A stretch of DNA of 40,855 bases, taken from positions 1-40,855 of the forward strand of contig JACZJV010000044.1 of the NCBI GenBank assembly GCA_014860355.1, in the 5' to 3' direction. Under the pieces are notes generated by a model. The model ran no database searches and was not told the DNA's origin. It worked only from the letters and a program-made list of their open reading frames with translations. Position numbers and translations under genes: made by a program. The DNA comes from Burkholderiales bacterium. Lineage in GTDB: Bacteria > Pseudomonadota > Gammaproteobacteria > Burkholderiales > SG8-39. Below are positions 1 through 8,797 of the stretch, piece after piece; positions within the stretch are counted from its first letter, which is position 1; the number at the start of each line of letters is the position of its first letter.

Positions 1-135
1 GTCGTGGACGCCGCGGCGCGGCGCGGCATCCGCATCGACTGGCGGCGCCACGCGCGCGTAGGCGTGCCGGTGACGCTCGCCACGCTCGCGATCTGCGCGG
101 CCGCGCTATGGTGGCGCCCGTTGCTCGCCGCTTGA
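1..135 (+). CDS. SLC13/ArsB-type permease, C-terminal end only (partial)
   Basis: The window opens inside this gene. Frame 1 is open from the first base to a TGA at 133-135 and gives 44 residues. They contain a short cytoplasmic basic stretch (RIDWRRHARVGVP) followed by one hydrophobic helix (VTLATLAICAAALWW) and a short tail. A basic loop with ARVGVP before a last helix is typical of the C-terminus of SLC13/ArsB/NhaD-type anion or ion permeases, which run about 400 residues in the inner membrane. This is recognition from memory of family ends, so the substrate cannot be named. The rest of the gene lies left of the window. Confidence 0.55.
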   Translation, partial: VVDAAARRGIRIDWRRHARVGVPVTLATLAICAAALWWRPLLAA

Positions 136-263
136 GCGCGAGGTTGCCTGAGACAGGGCGGGCGGCGGCATGCCGGGCGTTGTCAACGAATGCAGGAGCC
201 GAAGCTGCGCAGCCGGGAAGCGCGCAGGTCGGCAGCGGGGCGGGAGCGAGGGCGCGCGCCCGC

Positions 264-836
264 TCAGATTGCCATCGAGCCCTGGGCAGTCCGCAGCGTC
301 GCGCATCGACTCAGGCTTGCGTCGCGAAAGCGCTGGATCGCGTCGATTACCGCGCTGTTGCTGGTGACCACCGGCACACCGAACTCTTCAGACAGCGCAG
401 CGCGCGCCTCGTAGGCGCGGAAGTTGGTGCATGAAACGAATATTCCGTCGAACGCCCGTCCCGCCAGGCGTTCGCTCGCGAATGCCACGATTTCGGCGGG
501 CGTAGGGTCGGCGAGCGCAATATTGTCTTCGATCCCCATGCCGTAGGCGCAGACGATCTCGCGACCGGTCGGAACCGCGGCGGCGACCGACCGGGTAAGG
601 TCCTCGTTATAGGGCGTGAGCACGGCCAAACGCGTCTGCTGCAGCCGGTCTAGCGTCGCGGCGACCGCAAAGATCACGCCCAGCCCCGGGCAGCCTGCGC
701 GTTCGCCGAGTTCGCGGACGGGAAGGAGCGTGCGGACCTGATCGCGTACCTCGCGCAGGCGAACCAGTCGCTCGCGTGCATGCCTATGCGCTCGGGACGG
801 AATAACTCGAATCCAACCTTCGGCGGCTATGGTCAC
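264..836 (-). pseudogene. maleate isomerase / arylmalonate decarboxylase-like (Asp/Glu racemase family), C-terminal half, truncated
   Basis: The reading frame encodes 190 residues, but only the part encoded by about 698-264 looks like a real family member. It has LAVLTPYNEDL, the loop with the second catalytic cysteine (GIFVSCTNFRA), then GVPVVTSNSAV. Family proteins are about 240 residues and begin with an N-terminal domain carrying the first catalytic cysteine. That half is absent. The first ~46 residues of the frame are arginine-rich and low quality, and they are antisense to what looks like a cytochrome c tail. The gene therefore seems cut at about 690 and joined to unrelated DNA. The enzyme would have isomerised or decarboxylated a small dicarboxylic acid in the cytoplasm, but this copy is probably inactive. 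Confidence 0.6.
690..770 (+). pseudogene. class I cytochrome c, C-terminal tail fragment
   Basis: Read on the plus strand, codons 696-770 give CAFAEFADGKERADLIAYL followed by AQANQS. The pattern F-A-x(5)-K-E-R-A-D-L-I-A-Y-L is the hallmark last helix of small class I cytochromes c, found just after the axial methionine loop. No haem motif (CXXCH) or start codon lies upstream in frame, because the sequence to the left belongs to the opposite-strand isomerase remnant. The frame runs on with unrelated residues to a stop at 858-860. I read this as a 25-codon relic exposed at a deletion or recombination junction. The alternative, chance resemblance, is less likely given the specificity of ERADLIAYL. 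Confidence 0.5.
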
Positions 837-948
837 GGCGACGCAATGGACGCTGGCTGAGGCGGGCGTCGCGCCGCACAGGGTACGCTTCGGGGTACGC
901 GTCGAGGCGTTCTACGGTTTCCAGGGCCGGTCGGTGCACAGTGCTTGA
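829..948 (+). other. short open stretch of unknown origin (39 codons)
   Basis: An ATG at 829 opens a 39-codon frame ending in TGA at 946-948, overlapping the -35 hexamer of the next promoter. The peptide begins MVTATQWTLAEAGV and has normal amino-acid composition (LAEAGV, GVRVEAF), which suggests it is the tail of a lost gene rather than a functional small protein. There is no convincing Shine-Dalgarno sequence. I do not recognise the family. It lies in the same decayed zone as the isomerase and cytochrome fragments. Confidence 0.25.
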
Positions 949-972
949 CAATACATCATAACGTGATATATT
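945..972 (+). promoter_or_regulatory. sigma-70 promoter with embedded palindromic operator, upstream of the Yip1/MarR pair
   Basis: The -35 TTGACA (945-950) is a perfect match to consensus. The -10 TATATT (967-972) matches 5 of 6, and the spacer is 16 bp. Between and over them lies an inverted repeat, AATA-N-ATCA-N5-TGAT-N-TATT (950-972), which fills the whole spacer and the -10. This placement is typical of operators of MarR-family repressors, and a MarR gene lies in the same transcription unit (1724-2149). Binding there would block RNA polymerase, so the inference is negative autoregulation. Transcription would start near 979, giving an ~84-nt leader with a small hairpin (CGGACC/GGTCCG) near 1026-1042. 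Confidence 0.65.
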
Positions 973-1062
973 AACCTCGTCGCGCGCAGGAATGCATGGG
1001 CGCCGATTTGCGTGTTGGAGAAATCCGGACCCTGCCGGTCCGCCTAGCCACAGGAGAGTGCC

Positions 1063-1623
1063 ATGAGTCCGTCGCAGATGTCGAAGATGCTCTGGTCGTT
1101 CCACGAGGGATGGGACGAACTGATCAGAATCCACCCCTCCATATCCCGCATGTTTGCGCTGGTAGTGCTGCCCCTGTCGCTGTTGCCGCCAGCCATGATC
1201 TACTATGCCGGCGGCAATTACGGCGACATTTACGTTCCCGGGGTTGCGCCTGGCCAGTGGCACAGCGCCGCCGCGATTTACTTTATCGCTGAGCTGCTCA
1301 CCGTACCGGCCATGGCCTGGGTCATGCACCTTGCGTGCCGCGCGAATAACGTTCCCGCAGGCTATCACCAGTGCTTTACCCTGGCTGCGATCGCGCCGAT
1401 TCCGATGTGGCTGTCCTCGCTCGTGCTGTTCGTTCCGAACCTCCCCGTCTGCCTCGCGGTCGGCGCCCTGGGCCTGCTCGCATCGCTGGCCATTACCTAC
1501 CGCGGGATCTACGCACTGTTTCGCATGCATGAAGACCTGCGCGCAATGCAGATGGCAACGGTCGTGACCGGCGCGGGCCTGCTCGCCTGGCTGATATTGA
1601 TGCAGATCGTGCTGCTGCACTGA
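1063..1623 (+). CDS. Yip1-family integral membrane protein
   Basis: 186 residues. The start is supported by CAGGAGAG 5 nt upstream. The N-terminus (MSPSQMSKMLWSFHEGWDEL) is a short cytoplasmic amphipathic stretch with the aromatic pattern usual for bacterial Yip1 proteins. Five hydrophobic segments follow, roughly at residues 28-47, 68-90, 105-127, 128-150 and 163-184. Bacterial Yip1 proteins sit in the inner membrane and their function is unknown. The gene follows the strong operator-bearing promoter at 945-972 and is followed after 100 nt by a MarR gene in the same direction, so it is the likely target of that regulator. Family assignment is good; function is open. Confidence 0.8.
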   Translation: MSPSQMSKMLWSFHEGWDELIRIHPSISRMFALVVLPLSLLPPAMIYYAGGNYGDIYVPGVAPGQWHSAAAIYFIAELLTVPAMAWVMHLACRANNVPAGYHQCFTLAAIAPIPMWLSSLVLFVPNLPVCLAVGALGLLASLAITYRGIYALFRMHEDLRAMQMATVVTGAGLLAWLILMQIVLLH

Positions 1624-1723
1624 CCGCCGGGGGCGCGGTGCTGACGCCATCCGCTTGCCGGCACGCACGGATTGCGGCACCATGCGCTTCGTTCCGCAGT
1701 AAACGCCACCCCATGGATTTGCC

Positions 1724-2149
1724 GTGCCAGGACCCGATGCGAGCCCGCTGAGCAAACGCGATTTCGAAACACTTGCGGATTTTCGCTATCAAATCCGCAA
1801 ATTCATCAGGTTCAGCGAAAAGCTTGCCCTCAGGCACGGAATCAAGCCGCAGCAGTATCAATTGTTACTGCAGATACGGGGCTATCCGGATCGCGACTGG
1901 GCGACGGTCGGCGAACTGGCCGAGCGTCTGCAGTCGCAGCATCACGGCGTCGTGGCGCTGATTTCACGTTGCGAAAAGCTGGGTCTGGTCGAACGCCGCC
2001 GTTCGTCCGAGGACCGGCGCCGCATCGAAATCCGCCTGCTTGCCAAAGGCGACAGGCTGGTCAACAAGGTGGCGCGACTACACCGGGACGAGTTATTGTC
2101 CCTGCAGGGTCGCTTCGCGGTACCCGACATGCGCGACTTCGGCCGCTAG
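1724..2149 (+). CDS. MarR-family transcriptional regulator
   Basis: 141 residues from a GTG start; no better ATG lies in frame. Winged-helix features are clear. They are helices around QQYQLLLQIRGYP (about 46-58), the recognition region TVGELAERLQSQHHGVVALISRCEKLGLVERR, and the wing with the conserved S-x-E-D-R-R-x-x-E-I-R-L motif (about 94-105). MarR proteins dimerise and bind palindromes, usually repressing neighbouring genes until a phenolic or oxidative ligand releases them. The palindrome in the promoter at 950-972, two steps upstream, is the natural candidate operator. The family call is firm; ligand and regulon are inferred. Confidence 0.88.
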   Translation: MPGPDASPLSKRDFETLADFRYQIRKFIRFSEKLALRHGIKPQQYQLLLQIRGYPDRDWATVGELAERLQSQHHGVVALISRCEKLGLVERRRSSEDRRRIEIRLLAKGDRLVNKVARLHRDELLSLQGRFAVPDMRDFGR

Positions 2150-2272
2150 GGCAGGATTGATTTCGGAGTCGCCGGCGATTCTTCTTAGGCTGACTGGGTC
2201 CGGCGACCAGCCGGATGCAGGCATCGATTTCTGGCTCGACGCAAGCGGCGCGGCCTGTCAAAATTCCCGGCC

Positions 2273-2824
2273 ATGAATACCAGGAAAACCGAGCCGAGCG
2301 AATTCGTGTCCGCCGTTCGCGCAAGCAGGCCCGAGGACGTGCCGGCGATCACCGCGATATACGCCCATCATGTGCTGCACGGCCTGGCGAGCTTCGAAAT
2401 TTTGCCGCCGGATGTGAATGAAATGGCGCGGCGGCGCGCCGACGTGCTGGCGCGCGGCCTGCCGCATCTGGTGGCGGAGGCGGGCACGCGGCTGGCCGGC
2501 TACGCTTATGCTGCGCCCTATCGCGAGCGCCCGGCCTATCGCTATGCGTTGGAAGATTCGGTCTACGTGCACCCCGACTGCATCGGCAGGGGCATAGGGC
2601 GGGCGCTGCTGCAGGCCCTGATCGCAGCCTGCACCGGCGCAGGCGGCCGTCAACTCATCGCCGTCATCGGCGACAGCGGCAATGCGGCTTCGATCGGCCT
2701 GCATGCCGCCTGTGGTTTCGAGCGCACCGGGCTGCTACCCAGCGTTGGATTCAAATTCGGGCGCTGGGTGGACTCGGTGTTGATGCAAAAAGCACTGGGC
2801 GAAGGCGACCGGACTTTGCCTTGA
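2273..2824 (+). CDS. GNAT N-acetyltransferase, phosphinothricin acetyltransferase-like
   Basis: 183 residues. The order of motifs is that of the Pat/YncA branch of GNAT enzymes. There is an N-terminal R-A-S-R-P-E-D-V-P-A-I-T-A-I-Y strand-helix (about 16-30), then Y-A-Y-A-A-P-Y-R-E-R-P-A-Y-R (about 76-90). The acetyl-CoA pyrophosphate loop follows as GRGIGRALLQAL (about 106-117), and the end motif is H-A-A-C-G-F-E-R-T-G. Such enzymes transfer acetyl from acetyl-CoA to an amine such as methionine sulfoximine, phosphinothricin or an amino acid; the substrate here is unknown. A start ATG at 2273 fits the family N-terminus, with a weak upstream ribosome site. It stands alone between the MarR gene and the HD-GYP gene. 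Confidence 0.85.
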   Translation: MNTRKTEPSEFVSAVRASRPEDVPAITAIYAHHVLHGLASFEILPPDVNEMARRRADVLARGLPHLVAEAGTRLAGYAYAAPYRERPAYRYALEDSVYVHPDCIGRGIGRALLQALIAACTGAGGRQLIAVIGDSGNAASIGLHAACGFERTGLLPSVGFKFGRWVDSVLMQKALGEGDRTLP

Positions 2825-2904
2825 CCGAGAGGCAGGCCACGGTCCGGGCGTACTGCTACGCCGCGCGGTGTTGCTGCTAAAGTATCGCGTAACCAAGGCC
2901 GCCC

Positions 2905-4155
2905 ATGCCGAAACTGCGGCCGAACCTGATGGGGAAAGGCACTTGCATGGCCGAGGGCGAACCCGACAGCCGACTCTACGGGCACGCTGACCCGCTCGAC
3001 GACCTAAACCGCAGCGTGGCGCTCGAGCGCAAGCTCGCTTCGATCCACGAGGCCCTGTATGTGCAGATCGAGTGCGTGGACCGGATCTCGGTCGTCGCCT
3101 ATGATCCGGCCACCGATTTGCTGAAGACCTTCCTCGCCAGTTCACCCGGGTGCAACCACCTGGTGCGCTATGAGGCGCGCCTCGCCGAGTCGCCTTCCCT
3201 CGCGCAGATCCTGCGGGCCGGCCGTCCACGCGTGGTCAATGACCTCGAACTCTTCCGCCAGGGGCGCCATCTGCACACCAGGGTCATTGCGGAGGAGGGA
3301 TACCGCTGGAGCTACACGGTCCCGATGTATCTCGACGGCACGTTCTGGGGCTTCATATTCTTCAACTCGCGCAGCCCGGGCGCGCTGGCCGAACCTGCGC
3401 TACGCACGCTCGACGTCTACGCCCACCTGATCTCGGCCGTCGTCACCGCGGAAATGCTCGCGGTGCGCATACTCGCTGCCGCGGTCAAGACGGCGCACGA
3501 CATGGTGCACTTCCGCGATCCGGAAACGGGCGGCCACATCGACCGCATGGCACGCTATGCGCGCGTGATCGCCCAGCACCTCGCGGCGACCGGTGCCGCA
3601 AATCTGGATGACGCCGCTATCGAGCGCATCTTCGAGTTTGCTCCCCTGCACGATATCGGCAAGCTCGCACTGCCCGACCGCATCCTGCTCAAGCCTTCGC
3701 GGCTCTCGGAGGCAGAGCGCGAGGAAATGAAAACGCACACCGTGCGTGGCCTGGAGATGATCGATGCGATCGCCCACAATTTCGGGCTGGAGCACCTGGA
3801 CGGACTGGACCTGTTGCGCCACATTGCCGAATCGCATCACGAAACCATGGACGGAGGCGGTTATCCCCACGGCCTGCACGGCGGGGAGATACCTCTGGAG
3901 GCGCGCATCGTTGCCGTCGCGGACGTGTTCGATGCCCTTACCAGCCCGCGCCCCTACAAGCCTTCGTGGACCGACGATGAGGCTTTCGCCTGGCTGCGCA
4001 AGCTCGCGCGCTCGAAGTTCGACGAGGACTGCGTCGACGCGCTGCTGTACAACATGAAGAAGGTGAAGCAGATCCAGGCGGAGTTCCAGGACCCGGTTGA
4101 GGATACGGTGCCTGCTGGCGCAGCCGGGACGGGCGGGGAAGGCGCAGGACAATAG
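2905..4155 (+). CDS. GAF domain / HD-GYP c-di-GMP phosphodiesterase
   Basis: Up to 416 residues. The N-terminal half (about 30-180) resembles a GAF sensor domain. The C-terminal half is an HD-GYP domain with H-D-I-G-K at about 249-253, the later H-H-E at about 312, and the GYP signature G-G-Y-P-H-G-L-H-G at about 317, followed by ARIVAVADVFDALTSPRPYK. HD-GYP enzymes hydrolyse c-di-GMP to GMP at a di- or tri-iron site. All metal ligands appear present, so it is probably active, with the GAF domain sensing a small ligand. Start is uncertain: the ATG at 2947 is preceded by GGGGAAAGG (2931-2939) and may be the true one, giving 402 residues. The domain has no membrane segment. Confidence 0.85.
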   Translation: MPKLRPNLMGKGTCMAEGEPDSRLYGHADPLDDLNRSVALERKLASIHEALYVQIECVDRISVVAYDPATDLLKTFLASSPGCNHLVRYEARLAESPSLAQILRAGRPRVVNDLELFRQGRHLHTRVIAEEGYRWSYTVPMYLDGTFWGFIFFNSRSPGALAEPALRTLDVYAHLISAVVTAEMLAVRILAAAVKTAHDMVHFRDPETGGHIDRMARYARVIAQHLAATGAANLDDAAIERIFEFAPLHDIGKLALPDRILLKPSRLSEAEREEMKTHTVRGLEMIDAIAHNFGLEHLDGLDLLRHIAESHHETMDGGGYPHGLHGGEIPLEARIVAVADVFDALTSPRPYKPSWTDDEAFAWLRKLARSKFDEDCVDALLYNMKKVKQIQAEFQDPVEDTVPAGAAGTGGEGAGQ

Positions 4156-4321
4156 GCGGAAATCGCGCGCCTGCAGCGCGATGCGATCGATCCGCCCGGC
4201 TCCTCAGCCGCACACGCAGGCAAACTGCCGGGGCGATTGCGTCCTGCTTGCCGATGCCCCGGCATTGCCCGCCGCAGGCTGATTCGGCGACGCCGAACCA
4301 GCCGACTGAGGGCGCGGCGAA

Positions 4322-4768
4322 CTACTTGATGGCGAGTTTCTTGGCTTCAGAGCCGGCTTTCTTCGGCAGCGTCAGCCTCAGCACGCCGTCGCTGTACTCG
4401 GCTTCGGCCTTGCCCTCGTCGATGTCATGCGCGAGGGTAAAGCTGCGGAATTGCTTGCCGTAATAGCGCTCGCTGCGGACCAGCTTCTTGCCTTCCTTTT
4501 CCTCCTTTTCGCGCTTGACTTCGGCGCTGATGGAGATCTGGTTGCCGTCGATCGACACCTGTATGTCCTCTTTCTTCACGCCTGGCACGTCCGCCTTGAC
4601 CGTGTAGGCCTTGTCCGCTTCCGAAATCTCGAGCTTGATCTCGGGCTCTGCTTCCAGGCCCTGGAACACGGGCCGCAGCATAAAGCCCCTGAGATAGTCA
4701 TTTATGTCCCGGAACGGGTCCAGACGCGCCATTTCGCTGAAGGGTTCCCAACGAGTAAGATTTGCCAT
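4322..4768 (-). CDS. Hsp20/alpha-crystallin small heat-shock protein
   Basis: 148 residues. The start MANLTRWEPF at 4768 is chosen over an upstream in-frame start because AAGGAG lies 7 nt before it and because family members begin this way. The alpha-crystallin domain spans about 43-140. Visible elements are PEIKLEISEADKAYTVKADVPGV, the A-D-V-P-G-V-K-K-E-D-I motif, and the beta-8/9 motif D-G-V-L-R-L-T-L-P-K-K near the C-terminus. The C-terminal tail A-I-K lacks a clear I-x-I. It is an ATP-independent holdase that forms oligomers and hands unfolded proteins to DnaK. It lies just downstream of lon on the same strand with a 181-nt gap, part of a heat-shock block. Confidence 0.92.
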   Translation of the reverse strand: MANLTRWEPFSEMARLDPFRDINDYLRGFMLRPVFQGLEAEPEIKLEISEADKAYTVKADVPGVKKEDIQVSIDGNQISISAEVKREKEEKEGKKLVRSERYYGKQFRSFTLAHDIDEGKAEAEYSDGVLRLTLPKKAGSEAKKLAIK

Positions 4769-4949
4769 TATTACGCTCCTTGTTGACGTTTCCACGTGTC
4801 GCACTTTCCAGCCTCATTCGGGCCGCCTAACGCCCGGCCCGGTCGCCCGTCCTTGGCTGACTAAATGCAGTTGCAGGCCAGGACGTCACGATTCAGCTTA
4901 CTTGCTTGGCGATTTCAAACTATGACAAAGATCATAGGCGCGGTGTTCC

Positions 4950-7376
<2,427 letters not shown>

Positions 7377-7387
7377 GATATTTTCGT

Positions 7388-7792
7388 TCACGTGAGGCGG
7401 TGCAGGGTAAGTACCAGGCAGCCATGCTCCAGCCGCTGATCGATCATCTCGAATCCGCCCTCCGGCAGGGAGATGCGGCGTTCGAAGCGCCCATAGGGGA
7501 TCTCCAGACGATGAATGGCCGCGCGCCGGGAATTCGCCGGCAAAGAGCGCTCGCCGCGCACGACGATCTGGCCGGGCGCGAGCATCACTTCGAGTTGTTG
7601 CGCCGTGACGCCCGGCAATGCGACCAGCAGCCATAACTCACCGGCGGTTTCGTACAGATCCACGGGCGGCTCCCAGCAAGGCGCGCCATCGGCCACGCCG
7701 ATGCGGAAGAACTGGCGTTGCAGGCGTTCGGCGTCCTGCAGCAGTTCCAGCGCCTCTGCCCACATCCACGAGTTCGGATTGCGCAATCGCAT
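7388..7792 (-). CDS. Hsp20-family protein, divergent, upstream of lon
   Basis: 134 residues starting at MRLRNPNSWMW (7792), preceded by AGGGA. The upstream extension in the same frame runs into the promoter and is rejected. The alpha-crystallin-type domain covers about 35-132: P-P-V-D-L-Y-E-T-A-G-E-L-W-L-L-V-A-L-P-G-V, then I-V-V-R-G-E-R and the closing strand G-C-L-V-L-T-L-H-R-L. Compared with the other Hsp20 here (4322-4768) it is shorter, has a different N-terminus and ends right after the last strand, so it lacks a C-terminal tail. That suggests limited oligomerisation. Its stop codon overlaps a possible GTG start of lon, so it is probably co-translated with the protease and might feed it substrates (inference). 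Confidence 0.85.
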   Translation of the reverse strand: MRLRNPNSWMWAEALELLQDAERLQRQFFRIGVADGAPCWEPPVDLYETAGELWLLVALPGVTAQQLEVMLAPGQIVVRGERSLPANSRRAAIHRLEIPYGRFERRISLPEGGFEMIDQRLEHGCLVLTLHRLT

Positions 7793-7857
7793 AGTCGATG
7801 TCCCTAGAGTATTCGAGATAGTCTGGACTGCATCTTCGCCGCCCCCTTGATCCCGGT

Positions 7858-7894
7858 CATGATCTATATGCGGGCAAGTCGGGCGCAATACAAG
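7858..7894 (-). promoter_or_regulatory. candidate sigma-32 (heat-shock) promoter for hsp20-lon
   Basis: On the minus strand CTTGTAT (7894-7888) is followed after 14 nt by CCGCATAT (7873-7866). The E. coli sigma-32 consensus is CTTGAAA, a spacer of about 12-15, then CCCCATNT; here 5 of 7 and 7 of 8 positions agree, the degenerate N counted as a match. A transcript would begin near 7858, about 65 nt before the Hsp20 start at 7792. The gene content downstream (Hsp20, Lon) fits heat-shock control. Confidence 0.45.
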
Positions 7895-7931
7895 CGCGGC
7901 AGCGGAGCAACCGGGCCGGGGCGCCATGGCC

Positions 7932-7961
7932 AAAAAAAACCCCGGGACCGGGCCCGGGGTT
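7932..7961 (-). terminator. Rho-independent terminator of the phasin transcript
   Basis: On the minus strand AACCCCGGG pairs perfectly with CCCGGGGTT (7961-7953 with 7946-7938, loop of 6), followed by T8 (7939-7932). Strength should be high. It stops transcription coming from phaP about 200 nt after the stop codon, just before the hsp20-lon promoter. Confidence 0.85.
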
Positions 7962-8024
7962 CAGGGTGCCCCGAGGTTGCCCTCGGGGCCGCTGACAACA
8001 AAGGAGGAGGAGAAGTTGTCAGCG
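7932..8024 (-). ncRNA. candidate 3'-UTR-derived small RNA with anti-Shine-Dalgarno loop
   Basis: Downstream of the phasin gene, minus-strand RNA folds into three hairpins in close succession. (A) A perfect 10-bp stem, 8024-8015 with 7999-7990, has a 15-nt loop reading UUCUCCUCCUCCUUU, an exact complement of strong Shine-Dalgarno sequences. (B) A perfect 9-bp stem, 7989-7981 with 7976-7968, is closed by a GCAA (GNRA) tetraloop and directly abuts A. (C) The terminator hairpin 7961-7938 ends in eight U. A seed loop, a stable middle stem and a Rho-independent terminator is the usual layout of a trans-acting bacterial sRNA, and CCUCC loops are known in anti-SD sRNA families. I see no promoter right upstream, so it is most likely released from the phasin mRNA or made from its promoter. 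Confidence 0.5.
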
Positions 8025-8104
8025 TTTTCTTGAAGAAAGCTTTGGGAAGCTCTAAGCAGACCTGCATGCCAAGGTGAGCTTCCTGTTACACGGGGAATCT
8101 GCAA

Positions 8105-8119
8105 GGGGGCATCGCCCCC
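8105..8119. other. short GC hairpin just after the phasin stop codon
   Basis: GGGGGC and GCCCCC form a 6-bp stem with a 3-nt loop 17 nt past the phasin stop codon. There is no T-run, so it is not a terminator by itself. It could protect the coding part of the phasin mRNA if the 3' region is cut off as a small RNA (inference). The 343-nt interval 7793-8135 holds no protein gene. Confidence 0.35.
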
Positions 8120-8135
8120 CTGGTACAGTCCAAGC

Positions 8136-8678
8136 TTAAGCAGCTTTCTTTTTGCCGGCTTGTTTCACCACATTTGCGGTGGCGGCAGTAACGTTGGCTT
8201 CGGCCAGGTCGGTCGCTTGCTTGACCACTTTGGTGAAGCTGTCGTAGGCGGAATTGGCGGCTGCCATGGCGGATTTGACCGCGGCGACGGCCACGTCCGA
8301 TCCGGCGGGCGCGTTCTTGGTCAGTTTGTCCATCAGCGACACAACCGACTTGTTCATTTCGGCAGCCTGCGATTCGGCCAGCTTGGTGACTTCGGCCTGG
8401 GTCTGGGTCGCCACTTCGTACACATTGCGCGAATATGCAATCGCTTTTTCCAGGGCGGGCTGGGCCGAGGTGGCGCCCAGATTGACGAGTTCTTGCGCGT
8501 CCTTGACCGACATCAGCGCTTTGGCCTGGCCTACGCTCTCTTCAAACGCCGTCTTGGTGGTGTTGAAGTTCAGGGCGGACAAGCGCTCGAACGCGGCGAA
8601 TTGGGCTTGGGCAATAGAAAACAGCGCATCAACGCTGGCTTTGTTGGCAGCAGCAAATTGTTCAGGGGTAGCGTACAT
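8136..8678 (-). CDS. phaP: phasin (PHA granule-associated protein)
   Basis: 180 residues from MYATPEQFAAANKASVDAL (8678), preceded by TTGGAG; the upstream in-frame ATG has no ribosome site. The sequence is a classic phasin: F-A-A-x-N-K-A-S-V-D-A-L near the N-terminus, long amphipathic helices with few charged turns, LNFNTTKTAFEES, and a basic alanine-lysine tail ending KQAGKKKAA that favours granule or nucleoid contact. Phasins coat polyhydroxyalkanoate granules and control their size. The gene is monocistronic, with its own consensus-like promoter, a palindromic operator beside the transcription start and a strong terminator. The family call is firm. PHA synthesis genes are not in the window. 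Confidence 0.93.
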   Translation of the reverse strand: MYATPEQFAAANKASVDALFSIAQAQFAAFERLSALNFNTTKTAFEESVGQAKALMSVKDAQELVNLGATSAQPALEKAIAYSRNVYEVATQTQAEVTKLAESQAAEMNKSVVSLMDKLTKNAPAGSDVAVAAVKSAMAAANSAYDSFTKVVKQATDLAEANVTAATANVVKQAGKKKAA

Positions 8679-8750
8679 TTTCAAATCTCCAATTAAGTTA
8701 CGAAAAAATCCAGCAATCTCGGGTGCAATCGCCTCGTAACTACGAAGATA

Positions 8751-8761
8751 TTGCACTGCAA
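8751..8761. promoter_or_regulatory. palindromic TTGCA-N-TGCAA site at the phaP start, candidate PhaR operator
   Basis: TTGCA, one base, TGCAA forms a perfect inverted repeat at about +2 to +12 of the predicted phaP transcript. A related TTGCAC half-site occurs at 8834-8839, upstream of the -35. TGC/GCA-rich repeats near phasin promoters are the known targets of the PHA-responsive repressor PhaR. No phaR gene is in the window, so the binding protein is inferred. Confidence 0.4.
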
Positions 8762-8769
8762 CAATTTAG

Positions 8770-8797
8770 ATTCTACTCTCAACTCGTTGCCTGTCAA
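8770..8797 (-). promoter_or_regulatory. phaP promoter
   Basis: Minus strand: -35 TTGACA (8797-8792, perfect), 16-nt spacer, -10 TAGAAT (8775-8770, 5 of 6). The start of transcription would be near 8763, giving an ~85-nt leader to the phasin ATG. The strip from 8760 to 8940 is markedly AT-richer than its surroundings. The remainder of the 559-nt interval 8679-9237 (8950-9237) shows nothing I can name. Confidence 0.7.

Noticed and set aside
784-1755. 323-residue open frame on the minus strand opposite the Yip1 gene
   Set aside because: Arg/Gln/His-rich composition with no domain; the plus strand has a ribosome site, a promoter and a recognisable membrane protein.
4769-4949. sigma-54 or sigma-32 promoter before the Hsp20 gene at 4322-4768
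   Set aside because: A TGGC...TGCA pair has the wrong spacing for sigma-54 and no CCCCAT-like -10 follows the TTTGAAA at the right distance.
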